Numbered from the stretch's first letter, positions 36,208 to 42,835 are shown. The stretch: DNA of 64,000 nucleotides from Batillaria attramentaria (GCA_018292915.2 JACVVK020000205.1:452001-516000); one strand, 5' to 3'. Numbers and translations: made by a program. Notes: generated by a model not told the origin, from the sequence alone.

Positions 36208-38072
36208 AAAATTGTGACATACCTCGCTGTAGCTTTTCGAATTACTTAATGACTTTGTCACCAATGCGATAGATTAGGTTCGAGTCCCACTCGGGGCGAA
36301 GATTTTTTCCTTCGCGTACGTGGCACCGTTCACTCGGGCCGATCGTCGGGGGTTCTCTGCGGGTACTCCGGCTTCTTCCCTACCCTACGGGAATATTCAG
36401 CCCACAAAATTTGAAAAGAAATGCAACTCTAAATTCCAAAACTTAACTAGCTGAGCTGACCCTTCCCACCAAGTGATTGCAACATGTTCATGTCCAGTGT
36501 GTGAGAGAATGCGTGTGCTTGACGTGAGCGTGCTCGTTTGTTTCCGCTCGCGGCGTTTTGAGACAATTCAAGAAATTGGGCAAAGCGCTTACACAATACA
36601 CAGTTTTATTAACTCATTTAAGACGGGCCGATTTATTCCTCAGCCATCCCCTGTAGAAGGGCCGATTTGTGAGGTTAAAAAATCATAAAAAACAAACAAG
36701 ACACAGACTTGAAATTTTCAGGGTAGTTGACTGACTAACATATTTATGCAGCTATTGCTGAAATGTCAACTTTCAGATTCAAATATCTTACTTTTTAGTC
36801 ATGTAAAAAAAAAAAAAAAAAAAATCACAATCCGCATATGCGGCTGTTCGTCTGAAACCGATGTGCGCTATAGGATAGTATATATATGCGGCCGTTCTTC
36901 CGGAAAGTTAACTCCCCTCATAGCCGCGAATTAGTTTTTTTTTTCTTATTTAAAAAAAAAATTATTGTCCCTTTCGGGAAATTCGAGCTGATTTCCCCGG
37001 GGGAAGCGCGTCGCCGCGGTGCAGCGCCACCCAATACCTATCCTATTTGTACAGTTTTGCTGGGGGAGGAAAGCCGGATAACCCGGAGAGAAACCCCCGA
37101 TGAGCAGCCCGGTAGCCAGGAAAAACCGGTATCACATATCACAAGCTCGACCATGGGCTCGAACCCACGCTTCGTCCATGACGTTGGTGACGGCCGTTCA
37201 GCAGCGCAGCGGCAAAATCCGACGCGCTACCTATTAGACCACCGCTCACCCTCTGTTGCTTGCGAGGCGTTAAACCCTAATTAATAACTGACTAACTAAT
37301 CCTCTCATTGGATCCTTCACTTCTGCAGGAGCAGTACGAGTTTTTGTACGAGTTCGTGCAAGAGGCCATCAATGAAACCTACAGACTAAAGCACGGTCGG
37401 GACAAGACGCCTGCACAGGTCGACATTGACGAAAACCCGTACGGCAACGTTGATCTCAGAAAGAGAGACGATGAAGGCATTTACGGGAACGTTAACTCAA
37501 AGATTGATGTGAACGTTGACGCCTCAAAGGCGGAAGATAACGCTGACTCCAAAAAGAAAAGCGATGAGGACCCTTACGGGAACGTTTCCACTGCAAAGGC
37601 TGAAGATAACGTTGACTCCAAAAAGAAAGGCGATGGGGACCCTTACGGGAACGTTTCTATCTCAAAGGCGGATGATAACGTTGACTCCAAAAAGAAAAGC
37701 GATGAGGACCCTTACGGGAACGTTTCCACCGCAAAGGCTGAAGATAACGTTGACTCCAAAAAGAAAGGCGATGAGGACCCTTACGGGAACGTTTCCACCG
37801 CAAAGGCTGAAGATAACGTTGACTCCAAAAAGACAAAGGATGAAGGCCGGAACGTTGACACCTCAGAGGCTGAGGACAAGCACAGTGACGCCTTACAGAC
37901 TGACGACGAACATCCCTACGGGAATGTTGGCACTGTAGGGGTTAACCACGCCAGTGACGACAAAACAGGTAAAGCTGCAAAAACAGACGGCGAAGAACAG
38001 CAGGATGGCGGCGATAGTGAAGATGTGGCTGGTGACAACGAGGCAGAGGAAAACATATACAGTAACATTTAA
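11105..38072 (+). CDS. receptor-type protein tyrosine phosphatase with fucolectin-like and EGF-like ectodomain
   Basis: Twenty-nine phase-compatible exons give 4764 nt (1587 residues plus stop): 11105-11174, 13275-13418, 14052-14237, 15143-15346, 15779-16006, 16349-16549, 17262-17402, 17824-17961, 18230-18367, 19130-19306, 19606-19699, 20283-20522, 21113-21345, 21993-22180, 23971-24058, 25109-25185, 25940-25976, 26525-26622, 27628-27747, 28407-28555, 29232-29367, 30486-30620, 31229-31325, 31991-32067, 32802-32945, 33315-33470, 34796-34983, 35931-36066, 37329-38072. All introns are GT-AG except one GC-AG after 16549. Order: signal peptide, EGF-like, two fucolectin-like domains, four EGF-like modules, TM at about 547-570, D1 at 732-1074, D2 at 1075-1340, tail 1341-1587. 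It should remove phosphate from tyrosine in cytosolic targets under control of an extracellular ligand. Mollusc genomes hold expanded families of such receptors. Sum and phases close exactly, so the model is strong. The start ATG (GTAATGG context) opens a hydrophobic leader. Confidence 0.9.
11580..12115. repeat. (CTAC)n/(CTAA)n array with ~104-bp higher-order units
   Basis: Four units begin with GGATTCAAAATACTGTAGGG-like sequence near 11588, 11692, 11889 and 11994, separated by CTAC and CTAA tetranucleotide runs. The larger gap between units 2 and 3 is explained by a SINE insertion. Lies in phosphatase intron 1. Confidence 0.85.
11787..11861 (+). mobile_element. 5'-truncated SINE-A with target duplication
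   Basis: It starts inside the SINE body (TTTTCTCGTTGCCCC) and runs through GGACGTTAAAC to the tail. Perfect 12-bp duplications CCGACCTAATTA flank it at 11775-11786 and 11862-11873. Confidence 0.88.
12344..12490. repeat. A-rich AAAC/C-tract low complexity
   Basis: Runs of (AAAC)n with a short C tract inside intron 1. The long lysine/threonine open frames here are composition artefacts. Confidence 0.85.
12959..13020. repeat. (GT)n microsatellite
   Basis: About 60 bp of (GT)n roughly 250 bp upstream of exon 2 of the phosphatase. Confidence 0.95.
13275..13418 (+). CDS. phosphatase exon 2: first EGF-like module
   Basis: Acceptor TTGTTGCAG, donor GTAAGT, phase 1-1. It encodes residues 24-71, with eight cysteines and the GWFGPDC and GFAGTAC turns typical of MEGF-type EGF/laminin-like modules. 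Confidence 0.88.
13518..13594. repeat. (AC)n then (GC)n microsatellite
   Basis: (AC)n at 13518-13567 followed by (GC)n at 13568-13594, about 100 nt downstream of the exon 2 donor. Confidence 0.95.
13733..14006 (+). mobile_element. SINE-B 3' fragment interrupted by AAAC repeat
   Basis: GGAAATATTCAGCCCACAA and TCTAAATTCCGGAATATGAT match the SINE-B body at 36250-36605. An (AACA)n run of about 100 bp splits the fragment. It ends just upstream of the exon 3 acceptor. Confidence 0.7.
14052..15346 (+). CDS. phosphatase exons 3-4: first fucolectin-like domain
   Basis: Exons 14052-14237 and 15143-15346 (both phase 1-1) encode residues 72-201. NQPADTNLPYLTHGDAAYAV.., WSVKL and WVNTVSVFVVN in the first half and VSRVQIRTTDND plus LCDVNVYGG in the second fit a galactose-binding-like (F-type lectin / F5-8C) jelly roll. 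It is more divergent than the second domain, and a canonical fucose-binding His/Arg set is not evident, so lectin activity is uncertain. Confidence 0.8.
14622..14793 (-). mobile_element. SINE-A, minus orientation
   Basis: Reverse tail GGGTGGGTG and TTTAACGTCC, then the body and a tRNA-like head ending CGGCTATCCCGGCTCCC. Flanks GAGTCACAGAGAG and GCGTCACGGAGA look like a decayed target duplication. Confidence 0.88.
15391..15455. repeat. (AC)n microsatellite 45 nt after an exon
   Basis: (AC)n on the sense strand directly downstream of the exon ending 15346. Confidence 0.95.
15779..16549 (+). CDS. phosphatase exons 5-6: second fucolectin-like domain
   Basis: Exons 15779-16006 and 16349-16549 encode residues 202-344. 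RNIALRKNATQ, ASRAVDGNTDGDFDHRSCTH, WWTVVLG and WRVRVYNRED are the classic F-type lectin N-terminal signature, and LTLCEVEVYGG closes the fold. The second exon is followed by GCAAGT, a GC-type donor with a perfect remaining consensus. Likely extracellular ligand or glycan contact, but binding residues cannot be confirmed by eye. Confidence 0.87.
16575..16622. repeat. (AG)n microsatellite next to the GC donor
   Basis: About 48 bp of (AG)n starting 25 nt after the GC-AG donor at 16550. Confidence 0.95.
16735..17235 (-). mobile_element. LINE 3' fragment with nested (AC)n
   Basis: Starts (ATA)n plus CTCAGGGCGCCTTACAATG and continues with GATCATTCCAACAAGTCGG. It resembles the other minus-oriented LINE 3' ends, and (AC)n at 16901-16965 lies inside. 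Confidence 0.55.
17262..19306 (+). CDS. phosphatase exons 7-10: four EGF-like modules
   Basis: Exons 17262-17402, 17824-17961, 18230-18367 and 19130-19306 each carry one cysteine-rich module, all phase 1-1, covering residues 345-542. Typical turns are YGYKCGFNC, CAPGWEGDRC, CEPGWMGDNC and CVAGRTGTRC. Modules 2 and 3 are the same length (46 codons) and similar (HHVTGEC/HHVTGLC), so they look like an exon duplication. The last exon ends in a Gly/Asp/Asn-rich stalk. Confidence 0.88.
17968..18038. repeat. (AC)n microsatellite 7 nt after a donor site
   Basis: About 70 bp of (AC)n begins almost immediately after the donor GTAGGT of the exon ending 17961. Confidence 0.95.
18465..18615 (-). mobile_element. 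SINE-C fragment
   Basis: CCCTTCGGGAAAATAGGG, AGCGCCACC and CCCGGAGAGAAACCCTCGAT match the better copy at 36960-37290. Confidence 0.65.
19495..19592. repeat. (CTAC)n(CTAA)n microsatellite before the TM exon
   Basis: (CTAC)n then (CTAA)n ending about 13 nt before the acceptor at 19605. Confidence 0.93.
19606..19699 (+). CDS. phosphatase exon 11: transmembrane segment
   Basis: Residues 543-574. GSEG is followed by a hydrophobic helix from MMVVGVVMGILVLLL through VIIGVVVW, closed by the stop-transfer IRR. Phase 1-2, so the reading-phase pattern changes exactly at the membrane. Confidence 0.92.
20283..21345 (+). CDS. phosphatase exons 12-13: juxtamembrane region
   Basis: Exons 20283-20522 (phase 2-2) and 21113-21345 (phase 2-1) encode residues 574-731, a hydrophilic, Ser/Thr/Lys-rich linker without recognised fold. 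It includes EQYEMHQPQ and several SP/TP sites (TPSM, TPTPAKR) that could be phosphorylated. Confidence 0.82.
20715..20830. repeat. telomere-like TTAGGG words and G tract
   Basis: Several GTTTAGGGTTAGG words at 20715-20760, then a pure G run near 20806-20823. Similar words lie at 6200-6850 and 7880-8560. Confidence 0.6.
21750..21922 (+). mobile_element. SINE-A
   Basis: Head GGGAGCCGGGATAGCCGAAT, body with CTCGTTGCCTTGTCTGTGAT, tail CCCAAATACCCACACCCACC. Rather diverged in box B and in the GTTAAAC box (GTGAAAC). Confidence 0.87.
21993..30620 (+). CDS. phosphatase exons 14-22: catalytic PTP domain D1
   Basis: Nine exons encode residues 732-1074. All canonical landmarks are present: the substrate-recognition loop RKNRYRDIYP (Tyr818), DYYNASFID, the AAQGPMERTTYDF.. 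segment, QQYWPDEG, the WPD loop YTAWPDN (Asp951), the P-loop HCSAGIGRTGTY with nucleophile Cys983 and Arg989, and the Q-loop MVQTLAQY. The loop TAWPDNFAAAS differs from the common WPDHGVP. D1 is predicted active. Exon joins are at phases 0, 1, 0, 1, 0, 0, 2 and 0. The P-loop is split between exons 28407-28555 and 29232-29367, inside the Ser codon after Cys983. Confidence 0.92.
22243..22590. mobile_element. MITE with GACGACTCC-type inverted termini, copy 1
   Basis: GACGACGACTCCGCTT on the left pairs with GAGAGGAGTCGTC on the right. Internal words CATGGTCTGGCAAACTTTCT and ATTTGAGAAAAGAGACC are shared with 32485-32737 and 35055-35380. Confidence 0.7.
22638..22930 (-). mobile_element. CR1/L2-like LINE 3' end
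   Basis: In reverse it encodes a decayed LINE C-terminus (related to APKLWNSLPETVKEAVSITA at 49990) followed by an (ATC)n tail. Nearly the same unit occurs in + orientation at 49955-50240. Confidence 0.75.
24820..24990. mobile_element. small fold-back MITE, copy 1
   Basis: CACTAGGAGCCACCTCAAGC pairs with GGGTTGAAGTGGCTTCTACT. Copies at 34050-34225 and (reverse) 55645-55795 share the centre CTCGGGCCTAGC. Confidence 0.75.
25266..25720 (+). mobile_element. long SINE-D, copy 3
   Basis: The head is shortened (TGTAGTGGTTAGCTCCTGG..GGGTTCGAGTCCC). The body is collinear with the 6262 copy to GGAAGAACAACACTGGAGC. Confidence 0.85.
25990..26065 (-). mobile_element. short LINE 3' tail
   Basis: (ATA)n followed by GGGCGCCTATCCCCGAGG and AGGCGCCTTACAAT, the hairpin-like 3' end also seen at 50728 and 16735. 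Confidence 0.6.
26748..26919 (+). mobile_element. SINE-A, full length with target duplication
   Basis: Complete head to tail copy flanked by CTCCCCCCAGA at 26737-26747 and 26920-26930. Sits in the D1 intron after the exon ending 26622. Confidence 0.92.
27844..28244. mobile_element. pogo/Tigger-like MITE with TA target
   Basis: Left CAGTAAACTCCGGTTATAGC and right end (reverse CAGTATGCTCCACTTATAGC) form imperfect inverted repeats with GGCC next, flanked by TA on both sides. Internal subrepeats CCGATGT..TATAACGGACAT recur, and a (GT)n tract (28102-28168) has expanded inside. Tc1/mariner-pogo termini and TA duplication are established for that group; no transposase remains. Confidence 0.78.
29391..29575 (-). 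mobile_element. SINE-A, minus orientation
   Basis: Reverse tail GGGTGGGTGGGTG, body, head ending GGCCACCCCGCCTCCCC. Flanks GGGTACGGG and GGGTACAGG suggest a short target duplication. The GGGCCC MITE starts two bases later. Confidence 0.88.
29577..29855. mobile_element. GGGCCC-ended MITE, copy 1
   Basis: Ends GGGCCCCTATGTAAAACTCG and, reversed, GGGCCCACATGTAAAAGTCG. The interior is collinear with 49096-49369 (GACTAGGACAAAAGAAACCC, TTTAACCCTAGAGCTAGTTT). Confidence 0.85.
29930..30122 (-). mobile_element. SINE-A, minus orientation
   Basis: Tail GGGTGGGTGGGTG with a G tract, body GATATCAAAGACGGGGCAAC, head ending CGGCTATCCCAACTTCC. Confidence 0.85.
31229..36066 (+). CDS. phosphatase exons 23-28: second PTP domain D2, altered WPD loop
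   Basis: Six exons (31229-31325, 31991-32067, 32802-32945, 33315-33470, 34796-34983, 35931-36066) encode residues 1075-1340. PVYINAIFLSSYTQARAFI and VQYWPKTAG are recognisable PTP segments. The KNRY loop is replaced by DIDRVHVLS. The WPD loop is replaced by ELSYLTPTGPS, so the general-acid Asp is absent. The signature becomes HCRDGYTRSG, which keeps Cys1294 and Arg1300. D2 domains of receptor PTPs are commonly regulatory and weak or inactive, and the missing Asp fits that. The Arg codon after Cys1294 is split between exons at the same place as in D1. Confidence 0.9.
32485..32737. mobile_element. GACGACTCC MITE, partial copy 2
   Basis: CTCAAATGACGTCAGTGGAC, TGTCTGGCAAAACGTTTGCC and the right end GACAGGAGAAGAGTCGTCC match the copy at 35055-35380. 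Confidence 0.65.
33060..33112. repeat. (GT)n microsatellite
   Basis: (GT)n after a TCTC-rich stretch, directly downstream of the D2 exon ending 32945. Confidence 0.95.
33113..33262 (-). mobile_element. SINE-D partial, minus orientation
   Basis: GATGATGGAGATGAGGATGATGG and GTTTGGGACTGCGGGACAGG are the reverse of the central body of SINE-D. Confidence 0.75.
34050..34225. mobile_element. small fold-back MITE, copy 2
   Basis: CACTACAAGCCACTTCAAC pairs with GTGGCTTGAAGTGGCTGC. Same centre CTCGGGCCTAGCAGGAAGG as the copy at 24820. Confidence 0.75.
34253..34512. repeat. 64-bp tandem repeat, about four copies
   Basis: AGTCCTACATCGTGGGAAAC recurs at 34261, 34325, 34389 and 34453. Intronic in D2. 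Confidence 0.9.
35055..35380. mobile_element. GACGACTCC MITE, copy 3 (best)
   Basis: Left TAGACGACTCCACTCGACA pairs with right GACAGGAGTGGAGTTGTCTA. Contains CTCAAATGACGTCAGTGGAC and TTTGCCAGACCATGCC. Confidence 0.78.
35465..35637 (-). mobile_element. SINE-A, minus orientation
   Basis: Complete copy from GGGTGGGTGTTTGGAGG to CCACCCCGGCTCCCC, inserted in an (ACA)n/(CAG)n-rich stretch followed by (AC)n at 35659-35720. Confidence 0.9.
36172..36202. repeat. (GT)n microsatellite
   Basis: Short (GT)n in the last phosphatase intron. Confidence 0.9.
36250..36605 (+). mobile_element. SINE-B
   Basis: GGTTCGAGTCCCACTCGGGG, GGGGGTTCTCTGCGGGTACT, CAGCCCACAAAATTTG and the tail TTGGGCAAAGCGCTTACAC are collinear with the reverse of 4735-5108. 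Part of the tRNA head is missing. Confidence 0.83.
36960..37290 (-). mobile_element. SINE-C
   Basis: In reverse, a tRNA-like head (GGTGGTCTAATAGGTAGCGC, GGGTTCGAGCCC). Then the core TCTCTCCGGGTTATCCGGC, similar to the SINE-B core, and a tail near TTTCCCGAAAGGG. Lies just before the last phosphatase exon. Confidence 0.78.
37329..38072 (+). CDS. phosphatase exon 29: C-terminal tail with eight Y-x-N motifs
   Basis: Phase-0 acceptor TTCTGCAG. Residues 1341-1587, stop at 38070-38072. The first ~30 residues (EQYEFLYEFVQEAINETY) finish D2. The rest is acidic/lysine-rich and low in hydrophobics, with tyrosines in NPYGNV, GIYGNV, four times DPYGNV, HPYGNV and the C-terminal NIYSNI. Five 69-bp units (AEDNVDSKKK..DEDPYGNVST) are in tandem. 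pY-x-N is the Grb2 SH2 consensus, and vertebrate PTPRA binds Grb2 through a C-terminal YANF, so adaptor recruitment is a reasonable inference. Confidence 0.9.
   Translation, partial: EQYEFLYEFVQEAINETYRLKHGRDKTPAQVDIDENPYGNVDLRKRDDEGIYGNVNSKIDVNVDASKAEDNADSKKKSDEDPYGNVSTAKAEDNVDSKKKGDGDPYGNVSISKADDNVDSKKKSDEDPYGNVSTAKAEDNVDSKKKGDEDPYGNVSTAKAEDNVDSKKTKDEGRNVDTSEAEDKHSDALQTDDEHPYGNVGTVGVNHASDDKTGKAAKTDGEEQQDGGDSEDVAGDNEAEENIYSNI
37532..37840 (+). repeat. 69-bp (23-residue) coding tandem repeat
   Basis: GACTCCAAAAAG occurs at 37545, 37614, 37683, 37752 and 37821, an exact 69-bp period. The last unit loses its YGNV (DEGRNVDTS). Confidence 0.95.
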
Positions 38073-38086
38073 AGGCACAGTCTCCG

Positions 38087-38092
38087 AATAAA
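38087..38092 (+). terminator. possible polyadenylation signal AATAAA
   Basis: AATAAA lies 14 nt after the phosphatase stop codon. Another AATAAA is near 38522. Which one is used cannot be told. Confidence 0.45.
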
Positions 38093-38094
38093 AC

Positions 38095-38210
38095 CTGCCG
38101 GGTAAAGGGGCCGTAAGCTCGATCCCGGACGCGTGTGCCTTTTTCCCTGGTGCCTCATCTTTGGTATCATCGTTATGTTGTAGAAAATGGCGTTAAGCGT
38201 GCAAACGACG
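38095..38210 (+). mobile_element. old, diverged SINE-A fragment
   Basis: AGCTCGATCCCGGACGCG, CATCTTTGGTATCATC and GTAGAAAATGGCGTTAAGC match SINE-A box B, body and GTTAAAC box with many changes. Confidence 0.55.
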
Positions 38211-39388
38211 AACTAATGGGATAAGAGGGGAAACTATTCAGCCATTGAATAGATTGAAGAAAACGGTCTGCACACTAGCTGTAATTCTGGAATTGACATG
38301 TTGATAGAAAAATGCACGGATGGAAAATGAATGGCGTAGAGGAAAAGTAGGTGTATTTTTGTTTGTTTTTAATTCATACATTTTGAGAAAATTGAGTTTA
38401 AAAATATTATGCCCCAGAAAGTGATTTTCAACGAAAGATAAAATCAAACTGCATATGCATACAAATGTGATGCACAATACTTTCCCCAAAAGCAAATTTC
38501 ACAAAAATTGTTTTGAGTACGAAATAAAGTTAATTATGTAATAATTATACTGACATTATTCAGACCGGTTCATGACAGATCTATGACCAGAGATACTATC
38601 TGAATCGAAAACGTTCGAGGTAGACCACTTTTTATTGCCACTCAAATGCTTTTCTAGCTCGATATTTGAAAGTTTTGTATCGAGAAAATGACCTATATTA
38701 AATCTGACCTTTTAATGGGACTAAGCATCATGTGATTCATGCCCATTTTAAAAGCTGAAGCATATGAAGATATTAATATACTAGTCTCATCAAGTTAAGC
38801 ACATTTACATGCACCCGCATATTTTCAAAAATATAAAAGCCACGATTTTGAAATTGGGAACACATTTACTTCATTATCTTGTTCAAACGTACAGTGAATT
38901 TCATTGGGATCGAAGAAACGGTTGTTGATTTACACACGATGAAACTGAGGAGGGGTCGAAATCAAAGTTCGCAAGTTCAGTTCACCACGGGGGTCTTGGT
39001 GACCTCGTTATCGCGCGGGATAAAAAGTGCAAATTTCCGTTAACTGTGAACCAAGACCCCCGTGCGCACTACCAGTTGACACAGGCTCGCTTACACACTG
39101 CTGTTTGAGATTCCATCATTGGTTGCCGCATAACAAAAAAAAAAAAAAATGTTTTCTGAAGGCATGAATCAACCCCCTGTGTGCGAGGACGTGCTTAACT
39201 TGATGTGACTAGTATATAATATTATGAGATTGCCACAACAACTGTGGTCGCATGCGCTTAAATGCCTACTGCTGAATTGAATAATTAAGTAATAATATTG
39301 TACATGCTAAAGATGTACAGATGTATGCTTAGTCTTTGACAGCGTAACTCTAATTTCTCTTCGTATATTCGCATTATTTCGTATTGAA

Positions 39389-39451
<63 letters not shown>

Positions 39452-39452
39452 G
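38211..39452. other. intergenic
   Basis: AT-rich DNA without a recognisable exon. A 15-bp inverted repeat CACGGGGGTCTTGGT / ACCAAGACCCCCGTG at 38986-39000 and 39050-39064 could form a hairpin. (GT)n lies at 39394-39437. Confidence 0.5.
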
Positions 39453-39625
39453 GTGGGGGTTGGTGGGTGTTTGGGGGTTTAACGTCCTTTTCCACCACGT
39501 AGGGTGATATCAAAGACGGGACAACGATGAAAAAGCCAACACAAATATTTGCCCCCAGCCGGGATACCAACTCACGACCCGAGCATTAGAAGTCCAACGC
39601 TCTACCATTCGACCACCCCGGCTCC

Positions 39626-39628
<3 letters not shown>
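39453..39628 (-). mobile_element. SINE-A inserted in (GA)n
   Basis: Complete reverse copy with (GA)n on both sides (39437-39452 and 39629-39661), so the microsatellite was the target. Confidence 0.9.
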
Positions 39629-39661
<33 letters not shown>

Positions 39662-39664
<3 letters not shown>

Positions 39665-40034
39665 CATACTACATAAAATGATACCTGTACACATGTAAAT
39701 ACGGTTTAGCACACCGGTCCATTGCGATATTTGACAATTTTCTTGTGCCTTGAAACTCATCAACCGTTTCCCTGAACATCATTCATATAACATATTATTA
39801 CACTGATCTCCTTACTTCCTCCGCAGCCCTACATCCCCCCCCCCCTCCCTACACTCCCTGTTCCCCCGCTCCTATCCTCTTCCTCCCCGCTCCCGCCACT
39901 CGCTGAAATTCACGTTATTCTCCCACATAGAACTTTCCTAGGCTGCCGAAGATCTTACTGTAACTATTTTTTTTTTTGTTGCGATGGCTTGCGCCTGAAT
40001 GAACGTGTTTTCTCCTCAGTCTAAAGAGCGTTGA
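39662..40034. other. intergenic, nothing recognised
   Basis: C/T-rich stretch at 39830-39900, otherwise no feature. Confidence 0.4.
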
Positions 40035-40428
40035 CTTAAAGATCTAAGCTCCCCCAAAAAAGCTTTCCGAAGTGTAATTTTTTTTTTTACAGAGTCGACC
40101 GGGCAAGCACAGTCAACTCTGTCACAGTTGCAGAGTTTTCAGCACTTCGAGGACCCTTATAAAACCAGAGGACGAGTTTGCCGTGACATTATTTGGCTTT
40201 TGGTCAGTGAGCGAGACACATCGCTACAGTGTCCAACGCCGGGATGTTCAGTGCTGCACGATCTTTCTCTCTCAGTGTCAAAACGCAAACTGAGCTGTGA
40301 ATCAGGCTGCCCTTGGCTTTTATTGGGGTTTCAGGGACGCTGAAAACGCTGCAATTGTGACAGAGTTGACTGTGCTTGTATGGTCGACTCAGTAATGTTT
40401 TTTTTTGTTGGGAGCTTAGATCTTTAAG
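40035..40428. mobile_element. fold-back MITE (CTTAAAGATC family), second full copy
   Basis: Ends CTTAAAGATCTAAGCTCCC and GGGAGCTTAGATCTTTAAG. Subterminal GAGTCGAC..AAGCACAGTCAACTCTG pairs with CAGAGTTGACTGTGCTTG..GGTCGACTC. The centre differs from the copy at 5655. Confidence 0.88.
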
Positions 40429-40824
40429 GGTATATGATCCATTTGTATTTATGGCCTTTAGCGTGTTCCTCATCGGTTTTACATATTTCCTTACTTCTTC
40501 CTAAGAACAAAATCGCCGAGTACGCCCTCCGAGACAGTCACAATCAGGAGAACTGACCCCAAATGCACGGGTTCTTTCACGTCGACAATCTCGCCATTGT
40601 CGAGAGGGGAAGCAACTCTAATCAACAACATTATATTACACATTACTTTCAGTTAGTCTCGTCTTTGGTGAAGCACAGTTTTCAATGAGCACAAACCTGG
40701 AAGGTCCTAAATCTAATTCATGATAGAAATTTCCAATGCAGAACTAAGCCGGCCCGAATATCAAACTCAAAACTGAGGTGCCCTGCGTGTTGCGCAGACG
40801 GAGAACATCTAATTCTTCGCTTAG
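40429..40824. other. intergenic, nothing recognised
   Basis: No ORF with coding character and no repeated element seen. Confidence 0.4.
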
Positions 40825-41165
40825 CTGTGCGCTGAATTATTTGAATATTTTTTTTTCGTGTTACAGTGCCGTAGTTAATGTCAGAGAGCAAAACGCTAAT
40901 TTGCCATTTTTTTGTTTAAATAAGACTCACTTATTTTGTACATTACAGCTCTGAATTATTTGATTTTTTTTACTCTTTTCTTTTTGCAGCGCCGTAGTCA
41001 ATGTTTTCGAGGAAAACGCTAATTTGCTATTTTTTTGTTTACTTAAGACTTACACTTATCTTGTACATTACAGCTCTGAATTAGTCGGAATTTTTTTTCT
41101 CTTTTCTTGTTGCAGCGCTGTATTTAAAACGCTAATGTGCTGTTTGTTCGTTTAAATAGAACTTA
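40825..41165. repeat. ~135-bp degenerate tandem repeat, three units
   Basis: Each unit has CTGAATTA..., a T tract, TTGCAGCGCCGTAG-like sequence, AAAACGCTAATTTGC and TTTTTTGTTTA. Confidence 0.8.
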
Positions 41166-41512
41166 ATCACTATTTTACAACTGATCTGTGTTAATGTCAG
41201 TTGATAGTACTAAAGTTGGCAATGTGTTAACATAATGACTGTAACAGCAAATGGCTTTGATAAATGGCTTTCGATTAAAATGAAGAATGTTAAAAAAAAG
41301 TCAGTGTACAACTGCACGATAGACATCTTAGCGCCCTTTTCATGGTTATCGTCGATGACTATATGCATGTTCTTTTTCATTTCTTATATTTTTTTTATCC
41401 TTTTTATGTAAATTTGAGAGGCAAGGGTGCACTTGAAGGGTGAAAGCGATAATGTTCGACATTGTGCTTTTGATTTTGGCGTGCTGTCAATCGGCAAATA
41501 CACCAGTCAGCA

Positions 41513-41573
<61 letters not shown>

Positions 41574-42718
41574 TATGGTGTGGAGTGTCGGGTTGCGACC
41601 ATGACCGACTGGCATAACACGCTCACTCGCCCTCACACACACACACACACACACAGATACACACAAAGGTCACCCGGAACGTTTCCAAAAATATTATTTA
41701 CAAGTAACATTTATCAAAACTGGATACTCAACCCATATACATATAAGATAATAAATCCATTATTTATGATCAGGCCCTTGGTAGACACGGGGAATGAAAA
41801 CGTTGAGAAACAAGGACGGACGAGGACAGAATACATTGTAGACATACACAGTAGACAGGTCGTGCTCCTCCTCCAAGAACGCACGCTTGGTAGCCCACAA
41901 TACCCCGGTTCGCTCAACGGAACCGTGACACACTGACCGCGTAATCACACCGCACAGCTGAGCGGACGAAGTTGCACCTTATCAGGAACGAGAGCAACTG
42001 TAATGACCCGTACTGATCACGAACTCGGCGGCTCCAAGTGCGTCAACAGCTAGACTCTACCCCAAAACCTGAAAACAAAGTGTTGTTTTCCTTACTTACA
42101 GCTTTAACCACGCTTAACACGCTTTTGTGTTATACAAACCTACAAACACAATTAAAACAGTTAGAAACGGCATTCACTTGTCAACTACAACTAACAACCC
42201 ACGAATACAATAAACTCAATTCCTTCACATCAACATTACCATGAAACTATGAAAATACGATTCATAACCAAACCAATTTTCTAACAATAAATGCCAAAAC
42301 AGCAATGCCTTCCTAGCAAGTTATCCACGTCTTGGTTCTCTCACGGCTAGACATCAGTGGTACGTGAATACAATTTATGCAGCTCTAACAAAACATTCAA
42401 TACAATATTTCTCAAAAACAACAACAGTGAATGAAATATGACTCACCCTAGTCACGCTAGGCTGTTCATCACACAGTTTTACGCCCACCTGGCCTACAGC
42501 CCTCTGTAACATAGCTTTAGCTGGGCGGAGTAGTCCCTCTCGTCTTATCAGGCGACGACTGACTACAAAACTGAGCTTTCTCACTGCGTTCAACATTTGC
42601 GCTGGTGAGTTACCCACGTGCAACACAAGCTGACCGAACTGGTCTAAACCGGAGATAGTCTACACAACGCACCTCACGCTCCACAGAAGAAAACACGGGA
42701 TACTCAAACTTCACTCTG

Positions 42719-42768
<50 letters not shown>

Positions 42769-42830
42769 CGAAAGTAAACAGCAGCGACATCTGCCACAGT
42801 CAGGGTGAAACCACTGGAGTTTGTGGCGGT
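41166..42830. other. region downstream of the collagen C4-like gene
   Basis: Contains (AC)n at 41515-41568, 41635-41656 and 42719-42765. The 42.0-42.7 kb part may include 3' UTR of the minus-strand gene. No further exon is recognised. Confidence 0.45.
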
Positions 42831-42835
42831 TTATT
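42830..42835 (-). terminator. AATAAA overlapping the stop codon
   Basis: Reverse reading gives AAATAAACC, where TAA is the stop and AATAAA a potential polyadenylation signal. Position is unusual and use is unproven. Confidence 0.3.

Noticed and set aside
36886..37284. ORF of about 130 codons before the last phosphatase exon
   Set aside because: Translation of SINE-C and flanking DNA.
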